This document shows positions 1-8,827 of a DNA stretch of 64,000 nucleotides, one piece after another; position 1 is the stretch's first letter; every line of letters begins with the position of its first letter. The notes under the pieces are model-generated. The model was not told the DNA's origin, did no database searches, and saw only the letters and a program-made list of their open reading frames with translations. The position numbers and the translations under genes were made by a program. This DNA is from Lunatimonas sp. (GTDB taxonomy: Bacteria > Bacteroidota > Bacteroidia > Cytophagales > Cyclobacteriaceae), in NCBI RefSeq assembly GCF_020832325.1, contig NZ_JAFIEU010000008.1, positions 97,287-161,286 on the forward strand, given 5' to 3'.

Positions 1-112
1 TACCTGAGGCCGGCGGATCGTACTATCAAAAAATCAGGATAAGTTGGAAAAGAGTCCGTATTTTATAAAACTGGTTTCTACCGACGATGTATGCGGAAAG
101 GGGGGGGTGGGG

Positions 113-1276
113 TTACTTGCCCGCTAGGTATTGTTTGCGGTATTCCACGGGGTTGCAGCCCTTTACCTGCTTAAACTGGCGGGCGATGTTTTTGCTGTCA
201 TTCAGGCCCAGATCCATGGCAATTTCGAAAACAGTCTGATCTGTCTCCAGTAGTTTTTGCGCAAACTTCTCAATGCGCAGGTTGGAAATATACTTGTAGA
301 TCGGAAATCCAGTGATCTGTAAAAAGCGCTTTTCCAGTGTTCTTCTGGAAAGGGGGACTTGTTTGACCACTTCGTCTACCTGTAGGTTTTTCTCAATGTT
401 TTTGTGAATATATTTGAGCGTGGAAGCGATATGGTCATCGTTGGTAGCATAGATGTCCGTAGACTGACGGGTGATGATTTGGGTGGGTTTCACTACGATA
501 TCGTAATGACTCTCAAATCCGTTTTTGATCATATGATCCATCAGTTTGGCGGTGTCGTATCCTCCTTTTTCTACGTCCATGGCAATGCTGGATAGGGGAG
601 GGTCAGACAGTTCACACAGCATGACGTCATTGTCTACCCCCAGTACCGCCACCTCTTCCGGAATCCGGATTTTGTTCTGCTTGCATGCTTCGGTAATGTG
701 TAGTCCCTGATTGTCGTCACAGGTCATGAGTGCGATGGGCTTGGGTAGAGATACCAGCCATTTGCTTAGGGAATTGCTTTTGTAGTACCAAAGATCCGTG
801 GATCGGGATTTTCGGTGTTCAAAGTAGTGTACTTTATAGCCTACCGAATTGATTTTTTCTTCGAAGCCTTCGGCCCGTTCTCTGGACCATACGATGTCAT
901 TGAAGCCATAGAAGGCAAAGTTTTTGAATCCTTTTTGGAGAAAATAAGAGGCCCCCATCAGTCCGGTTTCCCGGTAGGCCCCGGTGATGTTGGGCAGTTC
1001 TTTGAACCGTTCCTTGAAATCCTGAGCCACTACTGGAATCCTAGATTCTAGGATGAGTTTGATGTCCATGTCGTTGTAAAGCTGCCCAATGATTCCATCG
1101 GCCCCCCATTCTTTTGCCCAGTTGATAATGCCCTCTATGCCGATGGTTTCCCGATAATAGAGCGGCATACGGCAGTAGGTCCATGGGCCGTGTTCGGAGG
1201 AGTATTTCGATATCCCTTTCAATAAGCTTTTGCTGTATTCTTCCGCAAAGTCCAATAAAAGGATAATCTTATACAT
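113..1276 (-). CDS. XylR-like regulator: periplasmic-binding-type sensor domain + AraC HTH
   Basis: A 387-residue cytoplasmic regulator. Residues ~1-270 resemble the LacI/periplasmic-binding sugar sensor fold (DFAEEYSKSLLKGI near the N-terminus, ALMTCDDNQG and VAVLGVDND later). Residues ~285-387 are an AraC-type double helix-turn-helix (LSRRTLEKRF and IAMDLGLNDSKNIARQF). This architecture is that of XylR-type activators, which bind a sugar directly. It is the last gene of a leftward operon behind the permease, with an 11-nt gap. It most likely controls that operon and the divergent hydrolase series in response to a liberated sugar. The inducer cannot be read from sequence. Confidence 0.9.
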   Translation of the reverse strand: MYKIILLLDFAEEYSKSLLKGISKYSSEHGPWTYCRMPLYYRETIGIEGIINWAKEWGADGIIGQLYNDMDIKLILESRIPVVAQDFKERFKELPNITGAYRETGLMGASYFLQKGFKNFAFYGFNDIVWSRERAEGFEEKINSVGYKVHYFEHRKSRSTDLWYYKSNSLSKWLVSLPKPIALMTCDDNQGLHITEACKQNKIRIPEEVAVLGVDNDVMLCELSDPPLSSIAMDVEKGGYDTAKLMDHMIKNGFESHYDIVVKPTQIITRQSTDIYATNDDHIASTLKYIHKNIEKNLQVDEVVKQVPLSRRTLEKRFLQITGFPIYKYISNLRIEKFAQKLLETDQTVFEIAMDLGLNDSKNIARQFKQVKGCNPVEYRKQYLAGK

Positions 1277-1287
1277 CGCGATGGGTT

Positions 1288-2571
1288 TTAGTTAAAGAGG
1301 TCTTTGAAACTCTTTACGGTCGCATTGGTCACCAGGGGTTTGGCCCATACTCCAATGCTGAGAATGTACCCCAATGTGATCAGGAGAAACAGCATGGCCA
1401 CTTTCAAGCCTACCAGTTCAGCAATTCCGCCCACGATCAGAGGAACCACAGCACCACCTGCGATGCCGGTACAAAGGATTCCAGAGAAGGTACCGTGATG
1501 CTTGGCCACGGAATTAAGTGCCAGGGAAAAGATGATCGACCACATCACCGAAGCAAAGAAACCCACCAAGGGGAATGCGACAATCGCGACGGCGGTAGGC
1601 CCGAAAAGTCCCGCTAGCAGGGAAACGATGGCTCCGGAGGTAAATAGCATCAATACCCGCCGGCTGTCAAAGAATTTCAATAGCACCAACCCGAGCAAAC
1701 AGCCTACTGTCAGTAGTCCCCAAAAATAGGAGATCACAGATGCGCCCACCGTAGAGGGATCTACTCCATGATAATCCTGTAGGAATTTGGAGGTCCAGTT
1801 GGCTACGCCCTGTTCGGTGCCTACGTAGGAGAAAATGCCCAAGAAAAACAAGATTACCATACGGTCACCCAAGAGCTCCTTGAGGGAGGATCCGGCATCG
1901 ATTTTCTCATCCTCTTTCAGTTCCACGGTGGGAAATTTTGCCAAGAGGACAATGATCACCATGACAAAGGCGGTGACCGCAAATACCCAATAGAGAGAAA
2001 CCCATTTGAGGTTTTCTGGGACCAGCCCATTTAGCAGGGTAATCAGTCCAGAAGTATTCTCCGTGTGCATATTGTTCACCAGGTAACTGTAGAGCCAAGG
2101 GCTTAGGAAACTAGCAGCACCAAAGGCCAACTGGCCCAATACCGAGTTGAAAGCAAAATGCTTATCACCTCCCGCGGTGCGTAGAAGTGGGTTGATTACT
2201 ACCTGTAGCATGGCCATGCCAATTCCAATGATAAATAGGGAGCTGAGTGCAATGCCAAAGCTGGGGATTAGTGCAAAGAGGAGCGCACCTGCAAATGCCA
2301 TGATAAATGCAGCCGCCAATACCTTTTTTTCGCGGTATTTTTCCACCAAAATCCCGGAGGGTATGGACATCACAGCATAGGCGACAAAGAAGGCAAAAGG
2401 AAGGAATCCGGCCAGCCCCAAGCTCAATGTAAAGCTATCGATGATGTCTGGGATGATGGGTCCCAAGATGTTTGTCAAAAATGAGATGACAAAAAAGATC
2501 AATAAAATCAGCGCAACTATAAGGTTATTTTTCTTCATTTGGAAGTACGTTTCGTTGGTGGGGATTGACAT
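1288..2571 (-). CDS. MFS sugar permease, FHS (fucose/glucose/galactose:H+) type
   Basis: A 427-residue polytopic inner-membrane protein with about 12 hydrophobic segments. It starts with LIVALILLIFFVISFLTNIL after a short cytoplasmic N-terminus and carries MFS-like loops (GILVEKYREKKVLAAAF, FFDSRRVLMLF). Overall pattern fits the FucP/NagP branch of the major facilitator superfamily, which in Bacteroidota imports monosaccharides and amino sugars by H+ symport. Its ATG overlaps the TAA of the upstream ROK kinase gene by one base (TAATG), implying translational coupling. The neighbours suggest it imports the monosaccharide released by the divergent hydrolases. Substrate is inferred only from context. 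Confidence 0.88.
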   Translation of the reverse strand: MSIPTNETYFQMKKNNLIVALILLIFFVISFLTNILGPIIPDIIDSFTLSLGLAGFLPFAFFVAYAVMSIPSGILVEKYREKKVLAAAFIMAFAGALLFALIPSFGIALSSLFIIGIGMAMLQVVINPLLRTAGGDKHFAFNSVLGQLAFGAASFLSPWLYSYLVNNMHTENTSGLITLLNGLVPENLKWVSLYWVFAVTAFVMVIIVLLAKFPTVELKEDEKIDAGSSLKELLGDRMVILFFLGIFSYVGTEQGVANWTSKFLQDYHGVDPSTVGASVISYFWGLLTVGCLLGLVLLKFFDSRRVLMLFTSGAIVSLLAGLFGPTAVAIVAFPLVGFFASVMWSIIFSLALNSVAKHHGTFSGILCTGIAGGAVVPLIVGGIAELVGLKVAMLFLLITLGYILSIGVWAKPLVTNATVKSFKDLFN

Positions 2572-3446
2572 TACAGGCTATTGGATGGATTGACGATTGT
2601 GCCCGCATGTTCTAACGCTTGGTCCACCAGTGCCGCAGCACCTAAAAGCGCGATGTTTTCATTATTGGAGACGAGTATATTTAGCTTCTTGATGATTTCC
2701 GGATAAATGAAGTCCTTAAAACTTTCCTCCATGCTATCTTTGAAGAAGTGAAAGGCTTTGGCGAGGGATCCGCCGATGATGATGGCCTCCGGATCGTAGG
2801 TGTACAGCACTGCCTGCACGGCGGCTCCGAAATGGAGTCCAAACTCTCCCCACTGGGACAGAGCCTCTGGATTTCCAGCCTTAGCTGCCTTGTAGGCATC
2901 CAACGCAGTGGTATCGTAGAAGCTGCTGAAAAAATTACCACTGGCGTAATATTCAATATTTTTATCTTTGTAGGGAAGGAGGCCGATTTCACCGGCGCCA
3001 CAGTTGATTCCGGTGTATAGCTTGTTGTCAATGATAATGCCTGAACCCAGACCGGTGCCTATAGACATGCCCACCATGTTGCTATACTGGGTTCCCAGTC
3101 CAAAGCGGTGTTCACCAATGGCAAAACAATTGACATCGTTGTTTACAAAAACCGGAATTTCAAATTCCTTTTCCAGTATAGCTTTGAGTTCTACCTTTTT
3201 CCAGGATGGGATGTTGGTCACATTGTAAACGATGCCGTTTTTCACATCCACAACAGAGGGTACCCCGATGCCAATCCCTTCCACTTTATGATCCATCAGC
3301 GGTCTGATGAAGTTGATCACTTGCTTCAAGGTGGAGGAAAGGCTGTCTTTGTCCTTTAAAAGAGCCTTTGTCTGGGAGATAATCTCTCCGTTCTTTTCGA
3401 TCCCCACTTGGATTTTTGTTCCTCCTAAGTCAATGCCTATATTCAT
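2571..3446 (-). CDS. ROK-family sugar kinase lacking the zinc motif
   Basis: A 291-residue kinase. The N-terminal phosphate-binding DLGGTK (residues ~5-11), catalytic-type NNDVNCFAIGE, and GMSIGTGLGSGIIID are ROK signatures. It is predicted to phosphorylate the hexose or N-acylhexosamine imported by the adjacent permease. The usual ROK zinc site (GHxxV followed by CxCGxxGCLE) is gone: after GAGEIG the sequence reads LLPYKDKNIEYYASG, with no cysteines and no zinc-ligand histidine. ROK kinases of glucose, ManNAc or MurNAc cannot be separated by sequence alone. The MurQ-like enzyme at the far end of the locus makes an amino-sugar substrate plausible. First gene of a kinase-permease-regulator operon. 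Confidence 0.88.
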   Translation of the reverse strand: MNIGIDLGGTKIQVGIEKNGEIISQTKALLKDKDSLSSTLKQVINFIRPLMDHKVEGIGIGVPSVVDVKNGIVYNVTNIPSWKKVELKAILEKEFEIPVFVNNDVNCFAIGEHRFGLGTQYSNMVGMSIGTGLGSGIIIDNKLYTGINCGAGEIGLLPYKDKNIEYYASGNFFSSFYDTTALDAYKAAKAGNPEALSQWGEFGLHFGAAVQAVLYTYDPEAIIIGGSLAKAFHFFKDSMEESFKDFIYPEIIKKLNILVSNNENIALLGAAALVDQALEHAGTIVNPSNSL

Positions 3447-3756
3447 TTTTTTACTCTCTGTAGGTTGAATGTTGTAAAAAGTTTTTTCTTATTTAGTGCC
3501 GTGGCCGCCTACTGTTTTCTGCGAAGATCGCTTTTTTTATCCACATATAGGGCTATTTCGTTTCGGAAGCACTTGGTGGATCGGCTCATTTGGTTTTCTC
3601 TTTATACGTGGAAATAGGCATTTGGGCTATTTCCCTGTGTACAATTTTGCGGATAGCCCGTATCGTCCTTTTTCCGTAATACATGCCGTTACCCGGCAAC
3701 TTATGACCGGCGTTGGTTAAAAAATCAGCTTACAATATACTGGAATATATTTTATT
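3447..3756. promoter_or_regulatory. Divergent intergenic region with repeated CTATTTC half-sites
   Basis: A 310-bp region between two divergent transcription units. The 10-mer GGGCTATTTC occurs twice in direct orientation (3550-3559 and 3624-3633). An inverted partner GGAAATAG (3610-3617) forms an 8-bp inverted repeat with CTATTTCC (3627-3634) around a 9-nt loop. These are candidate binding half-sites for the XylR-like regulator. I found no exact TAnnTTTG element here. The ORF-like stretch at 3496-3720 has no recognisable protein features. Confidence 0.4.
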
Positions 3757-5922
3757 ATGGTAAAAAATCGTGTTTTTCACTTCCTGGTGTCCGTAGCATT
3801 TGCTTTATGCAGTACTCAGATGTATGCACAGGGAGATTCCTTTATTCAAACTATCTCGGCGAAGTATAGTGTGCAGGACAAGAGACTTCTACCCAATTTT
3901 TCTAAAACGGTGATCGACTACGACGATCAGGTGTTTGTGTTGAGTGATCAGGGAGTTTATTTTCTTTTTGAGGGTCAACTGATACCCGACAATAGGTACA
4001 GCTCCCTAGCTGGAAAAACACCCTTGGATCTCACCATTCAGGAGGATACAGGCTACCTCTATTATCTGTACGAAGACCGGTTTCTCAGCAATGCCCGGGC
4101 AGGTAAGCCATTTGGTAGATTGCCGGAGCGGACCTATAGTCGGTTTGCCGTCAATGCAGATGGGAATGTACTGCTTACAGGTAGCGGCAAGGCTGCGCTG
4201 TTTCAGGACGGTCGATTGGTGGAGTTAGGGAAGGTATCCGGCCAGGTTCAGGAGGTCTATGTGCATAGGGGAGTCTTTTTTGTGCAGGCAGGCGACAAGG
4301 TGTTTCGGGTAAATGGGAACAACCAATTGGAAGAGATCCTCGCAGTGAAGGGACTTCAAGCCCTCGCCTTTCGGGGAGCTGAAGTTATCGCGGGAACCTC
4401 TACAGGTTATGCGGTCTTTTCATTAAGTAATCGGACCCAATTGGTTCCTTGGCAGGAAAACTTGCCCGTTCCGGATGTGAAGTATCTTTCGGTAAGTAGC
4501 GAAATGGTCTGGGCAGGAACAGATCAGGGAGCCTTTAGGCGTCTTCCCGATGGGAATTTCCGCTATTACGCGTCCAAGCGTTGGTTGATGGAGGATGAAG
4601 TGATGGATATGGCATTTGATTCGAAAGGAGATGCTTATTTACTCACTAAAAGCGGGATCAATCACCTGATATTTAAAGAAATGACCTTGGCCGAAAAGGC
4701 GGACCACTTCGAGTCAAAGATTAGACAACGGCATATACGCTTTGGATTTTCTACCGAAACGCGTGTAAAGGATCCTGAAAATCTGGGAAAATCGGTTCTG
4801 GTGGATGATGACAACGACGGGCTTTGGACCTCTTTTTATTTGGGCAGTATGGCCTTTAAGTATGCCGTTACGCAAGACAGCAAAGCGCAGCGGTATGCCT
4901 GGGAGTCCTTTGAGGCATTTGAGCGGCTGCTTTCCATCAATCAATTGCAGGGATTTCCATCCCGCACCTTCGAGCGTGCCGGTTTCAAGGTTTCTGGCCC
5001 CACCAAATGGCGGGAATCTCCGGATGAAGGCTGGGAGTGGAAGGGGCATACCAGCAGTGATGAGTTTGTGGGATACATTTTTGTGGCGGCGGTGATGGAC
5101 CAGTTTGTGGCAAAAACCGAAACCGAGCGCACCCGTGTGGCAGCCTTTATCGACGAGATACTGATGCATATGATTGACAATAATTATTATTTTGTAGATA
5201 TTGACGGAAAACCTACACTTTGGGGCAGATGGAATCCGGAATACATCAATTCATACCCGGAAACAGTAGTTGATAGGAAGCTGGGAAGCACGACCCTCAT
5301 TGCAGGATTGCAGTTGGGTTATGCGCTTACGGGAAAGGAGCTTTACCGGACAGAAGCATATAGGTTGATGGAAGAAGAAGGCTATTTGGAAAATATCAAC
5401 ATCGATCTATCTAGGATCCGGTCTACTCCTGACGTCTACTTCGAAGGCCACAATATGGGAGATGGGGGATGGAATCACTCGGACGATGAAATGGCTTTTC
5501 TGACCTACTGGGTGCTGTACCATTATGCCTTCAACGAGGAACTCCAAAAGGACTGGGAATGGGTGATTGAGAACCACTGGAGGATTGAGTTGCCGGAGAG
5601 AAACGCACTTTGGAGTTTGATCACATATGGCACGCAGGGTGCAATTGACCGCCCCTCGGTATTTTGGCATTTGGAGGGGTTTCCTTGGCAGTTGGTTAGG
5701 CATCAGGTGAAGAATTCTCACCGAAAAGACCTCAATTTCCTGGAGGAAAACTTCAGGGGACAAACCACCGATGTGTTGTTGCATGCCGATGAGCGGAGTA
5801 TTGAGCGGCACAATGCCAATCCTTTTGACTTGGATTCTGGCAGGGGAGGCGCCACCGAGCTCACCGGAGACGAGTTTTTGCTTCCCTATTGGATGGGTAG
5901 GTACTTGGACGTAATTCCATAA
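3757..5922 (+). CDS. Secreted propeller + alpha/alpha-toroid protein of unknown activity (copy 1)
   Basis: A 721-residue exported protein. Residues 1-24 are a signal peptide ending YAQ. Residues ~30-310 are short beta-rich repeats (VFVLSDQGVYFL, VLLTGSGKAALF, VWAGTDQGAFRRL) like the two-component-regulator propeller. Residues ~340-721 are helical and rich in conserved aromatic and acidic motifs: DNDGLWTSFYLG, GFPSRTF, SSDE, DGKPTLWGRW, WNHSDDEM, NSHRKD, RHNAN and LLPYWMGRYL. It shares all of these with the lipoprotein at 12618-14861. Nothing shows a known EC number; the toroid-like part resembles glycan-active (alpha/alpha)6 enzymes only in general layout. Its place at the head of the hydrolase series supports a role in glycan breakdown. 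Confidence 0.8.
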   Translation: MVKNRVFHFLVSVAFALCSTQMYAQGDSFIQTISAKYSVQDKRLLPNFSKTVIDYDDQVFVLSDQGVYFLFEGQLIPDNRYSSLAGKTPLDLTIQEDTGYLYYLYEDRFLSNARAGKPFGRLPERTYSRFAVNADGNVLLTGSGKAALFQDGRLVELGKVSGQVQEVYVHRGVFFVQAGDKVFRVNGNNQLEEILAVKGLQALAFRGAEVIAGTSTGYAVFSLSNRTQLVPWQENLPVPDVKYLSVSSEMVWAGTDQGAFRRLPDGNFRYYASKRWLMEDEVMDMAFDSKGDAYLLTKSGINHLIFKEMTLAEKADHFESKIRQRHIRFGFSTETRVKDPENLGKSVLVDDDNDGLWTSFYLGSMAFKYAVTQDSKAQRYAWESFEAFERLLSINQLQGFPSRTFERAGFKVSGPTKWRESPDEGWEWKGHTSSDEFVGYIFVAAVMDQFVAKTETERTRVAAFIDEILMHMIDNNYYFVDIDGKPTLWGRWNPEYINSYPETVVDRKLGSTTLIAGLQLGYALTGKELYRTEAYRLMEEEGYLENINIDLSRIRSTPDVYFEGHNMGDGGWNHSDDEMAFLTYWVLYHYAFNEELQKDWEWVIENHWRIELPERNALWSLITYGTQGAIDRPSVFWHLEGFPWQLVRHQVKNSHRKDLNFLEENFRGQTTDVLLHADERSIERHNANPFDLDSGRGGATELTGDEFLLPYWMGRYLDVIP

Positions 5923-5987
5923 AAGGTGGGAAGCTATTCATCATAAAATGATAACTTTAGGCGCTAGGCAGGATAGTGCCTCGATAT

Positions 5988-5995
5988 TACCTTTG
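5988..5995 (+). promoter_or_regulatory. Candidate -7 element (TACCTTTG)
   Basis: An exact match to the Bacteroidota TAnnTTTG -7 consensus, 24 nt before the alkaline phosphatase ATG at 6019. No convincing -33 TTG lies at the usual distance, so the call rests on the -7 match and position. It would give the phosphatase its own start site inside the series. Confidence 0.4.
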
Positions 5996-6018
5996 AAAAG
6001 CAATTGTATACAATAGAT

Positions 6019-7428
6019 ATGAAAAGACGGGATTTCTTTAGAAAAGGGGTATTTGCCTCGTTGGGCGCCACGGCATTGGGCGCAGGGTCTGCCTTTGCAG
6101 CACAAACGGAAGATGCCTTCCGAAAAACCGCCAAAAACGTGATTTTTTTGGTGAGCGATGGGATGAGCACCGGCACACTAAATATGGCAGATATTCTTTT
6201 GAAGCAAAAAGAAGGTCGAAAAAGCCGCTGGGTGGGCTCTTATCAGGGTAATATTCTGAAACGTGCCCTGATGGAGACGGCTTCTTCAAACTCGGTGGTA
6301 ACGGATTCTGCGGCCGCCGGTAGTTCCTGGGGAGGAGGTATGCGTGTACCCAACGGGTCCCTGAACATCGGTGCAAACGGTGAGGAGCCGATTCCCATCC
6401 TGCAAAAATTCAAGGCTGCCGGCAAATCGGTGGGCTGCGTTACTTCGGTACAGATTACCCATGCCACACCGGCCTCATTTTGCGTCAACGAAAAGAGCCG
6501 TAATGCGATGCCCGTAATCGCGGAGAAATACCTTAAGCTGCGTTTCGATGTGATGTTGGGTGGGGGCGACGAGCTTTTCAATGGTGGTAAGCGTGAAGAT
6601 AAAAAGGATTTATACAAAGATTTTCGGGCGGCGGGTTTTTCAGTAGCAAAAAACCGGGAAGAACTGATGAAGGTTCAAGGCAAGGGACCTTTGTTGGGGG
6701 TTTTTAGTGAGGGTGGTATGCCCTACGCCATCGATAGGGAAAATGATCCCGAGGTAAAGAAAGTGACTCCATCGATGGGAGAGATGGTCAAAAAGGCGAT
6801 AGAAATCCTAAGCCAAAACCCGAATGGGTTTGCCATGCAGATTGAAGGTGGCAAAGTGGACTGGGCAGCTCATGGAAATGATGCGGCCGCGTTGTTGTAC
6901 GATCAAATTGACTTTGACGAAGCCGTTGGCATCGCGTTGGACTTTGCAGCCAAGGATGGCGAAACGCTGGTGATTATGACCACCGACCACGGGAATGCCA
7001 ATCCCGGGCTTTTTGACGGCGGTGTGAAAGGAAAGTTTGGAACGCTGTTTACTGCCACCCGATCCAACGAGTGGATCCTCAAGCAGTTGAATGGAGACAA
7101 TACCCCGGATCAGGTGATTGACCTGATCAATTCCTACCAAGGAATTACCATCAAGCCGGAGGAAGCCATTGCCATACTAAAGAATTATCAAGTGGTGAAT
7201 GACGAGGGGCTGTATGATACCGGCAAGATCCCGCTAAAGCTGTTTTCGGAGATTCAGATGCCCTATACAGGCATTGGCTGGGCAGGTACCGGCCACTCCT
7301 CCGATCACGTGGAGCTCGGTATGTTTGGTCCCGGCAGTGAGCACTTACCTGCATTTATCGAAAATTACAAACTGCACAACTTCATGTTGAATGCAGCGCA
7401 TGTGCCGGCCATGGCCTACGCCTGGTAA
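6019..7428 (+). CDS. Tat-exported alkaline phosphatase (PhoA family)
   Basis: A 469-residue phosphomonoesterase of the alkaline phosphatase fold. I place the start at ATG 6019 because it begins MKRRDFF, a twin-arginine signal followed by a hydrophobic stretch ending SAFA; a TTG 15 nt upstream would only add residues before the Tat motif. Metal and nucleophile motifs are intact: VSDGMS (Asp47), TDSAAAG with Ser97 as nucleophile, GGKVDWAAHGND, and TTDHGNA. Export by Tat suggests metals are loaded in the cytoplasm. It would release phosphate from phosphorylated glycans or other organophosphates in the periplasm. Followed immediately by a strong terminator, so it closes a transcription unit. Confidence 0.92.
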   Translation: MKRRDFFRKGVFASLGATALGAGSAFAAQTEDAFRKTAKNVIFLVSDGMSTGTLNMADILLKQKEGRKSRWVGSYQGNILKRALMETASSNSVVTDSAAAGSSWGGGMRVPNGSLNIGANGEEPIPILQKFKAAGKSVGCVTSVQITHATPASFCVNEKSRNAMPVIAEKYLKLRFDVMLGGGDELFNGGKREDKKDLYKDFRAAGFSVAKNREELMKVQGKGPLLGVFSEGGMPYAIDRENDPEVKKVTPSMGEMVKKAIEILSQNPNGFAMQIEGGKVDWAAHGNDAAALLYDQIDFDEAVGIALDFAAKDGETLVIMTTDHGNANPGLFDGGVKGKFGTLFTATRSNEWILKQLNGDNTPDQVIDLINSYQGITIKPEEAIAILKNYQVVNDEGLYDTGKIPLKLFSEIQMPYTGIGWAGTGHSSDHVELGMFGPGSEHLPAFIENYKLHNFMLNAAHVPAMAYAW

Positions 7429-7447
7429 TTTGCTTTCCCTTTACCAT

Positions 7448-7477
7448 ACCCGGAGGGTCTGTCCTCCGGGTTTTTTT
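7448..7477 (+). terminator. Rho-independent terminator after alkaline phosphatase
   Basis: A 9-bp perfect GC-rich stem, ACCCGGAGG (7448-7456) with CCTCCGGGT (7463-7471), a 6-nt loop, and a run of seven T. It lies 19 nt past the phosphatase stop codon. Confidence 0.9.
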
Positions 7478-7584
7478 AACATCCTGCAACTGCACAGAAT
7501 AGCCCATTCAGGCTACTACTGCGTATTTAAAACTAAACCAATGTCCCAAATATTCAGGACAGCACTTCATTAATACCCAAACAC

Positions 7585-8823
7585 ATGAAATTTACACTTA
7601 ACAAGTTCACAAGGCAGTTGTTCGCCATAGCCTTTGCACTCATCACCTTTGGGGCCACCGCACAGCAGGAGCCCTTGGGCATATTTTTGACTTGGAAAGA
7701 GGATCCCCTCACCACCATGGTGGTGGACTGGCACCTAGAATCTAATACACCCAAAGAGCTTCTTTTGAAGGAAAAGGGTGCAGAAACCTGGCAAACAAAA
7801 ACCAGTGAAGTACTACCCTTTCCGTTTTCAGACCGAAGCATTCACCGTGTAGCCCTTTCCGATCTCAAGCCGGGGACCTCCTACAGCATACAGTTTGGGG
7901 GCCAAGGCAGAGAGTATTATTTCAATACCATGCCCGCCGATATCAGCAAGGCTTCCATCCGTATCGCCATTGGCGGAGATTCCATGCACGATCAAGCATT
8001 TATGGAAAAAACCAACACCCAAGTGGCCAAGTACGACCCACATTTTGCTGTCATCGGTGGTGACCTAGCCTATGCCAATGGTGATCCCAAAAACCTCATC
8101 CGCTGGTATGCCTGGTTTGACGCCGTCAAAAACACATTGATACGGGAAGATGGCAGGATCATCCCCGTTGTAGTGGGTATAGGCAACCACGAGGTGCAAG
8201 GAGGTTCCTTTGCCAAGCACGAGGATTTTGCATTTGACGATGCCAGCAGGGCCAAGATTGCACCCTTCTATTACGGGTTGTTTGCCTTTCCCAATCAGCC
8301 TGGTTATGGTGTCTTAGACTTTGGGAAGTATTTCAGTTTTTTCCTGCTGGACTCTGACCATTCCAATCCAGTGGATGGTGTGCAAACCGAATGGTTCAAA
8401 CGGGAACTGGCTATCCGGGACGATGTTACCCAAATCATCACCATGCACCACGTGCCGGCCTATCCTTCAGTGAGGGATTTTAACGGCACTACGCAATCCC
8501 GTGTAAGAGAACATTGGCTGCCACTTATCGAGAAGGCCGGTGTGAAGCTGGTGTTTGAAAACCACGATCACGCATACAAACGAACCTATCCCATCAAGAA
8601 TAATGAGGTAAGTCAGGACGGGGTCGTTTACATCGGTGATGGATCTTGGGGTACGAGTCCTCGGGAGATTCACGATCCTGAAACAACCTGGTACCTGGAT
8701 GCCGCTCAGTCGGTGCGCGCATTTACCTTGGTAACCCTGCAAGGCAGCAGTTTTAATATCATATCCGTGGATGAAGACGGCAACGTGATCGACTCCTATC
8801 CCACAAATCCTCTATTGAAGTAA
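7585..8823 (+). CDS. Secreted purple-acid-phosphatase-like metallophosphoesterase
   Basis: A 412-residue secreted protein. A signal peptide ends near residue 27 (GATAQQ). Residues ~30-115 form an Fn3-like N-domain (MVVDWHLE, LKPGTSYSIQFG) as in purple acid phosphatases. The catalytic part carries the metallophosphoesterase motifs in order: GGDSMHD, GGDLAYANGD, GIGNHE, MHHVPAY and ENHDHAYKRTYP. Two-metal phosphomonoester or diester hydrolysis in the periplasm is the expected reaction. The usual first motif GDxG/H reads GDSMHD here, so the metal set may differ slightly. It follows a terminator and heads the second block of the series, with the sialidase-like lipoprotein only 4 nt downstream. 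Confidence 0.88.
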   Translation: MKFTLNKFTRQLFAIAFALITFGATAQQEPLGIFLTWKEDPLTTMVVDWHLESNTPKELLLKEKGAETWQTKTSEVLPFPFSDRSIHRVALSDLKPGTSYSIQFGGQGREYYFNTMPADISKASIRIAIGGDSMHDQAFMEKTNTQVAKYDPHFAVIGGDLAYANGDPKNLIRWYAWFDAVKNTLIREDGRIIPVVVGIGNHEVQGGSFAKHEDFAFDDASRAKIAPFYYGLFAFPNQPGYGVLDFGKYFSFFLLDSDHSNPVDGVQTEWFKRELAIRDDVTQIITMHHVPAYPSVRDFNGTTQSRVREHWLPLIEKAGVKLVFENHDHAYKRTYPIKNNEVSQDGVVYIGDGSWGTSPREIHDPETTWYLDAAQSVRAFTLVTLQGSSFNIISVDEDGNVIDSYPTNPLLK

Positions 8824-8827
8824 CTAT

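Noticed and set aside
1..42. Thirteen-codon open tail (ending KKSG-stop) entering from the left edge on the + strand
   Set aside because: Too short to identify; could be the end of a gene outside the window or chance.
404..1051. Plus-strand ORFs opposite the XylR-like gene
   Set aside because: Shadows of the well-supported minus-strand regulator, with no family features.
3496..3720. 74-codon ORF in the divergent promoter region
   Set aside because: No ribosome site or protein features; the region is better explained as regulatory DNA.
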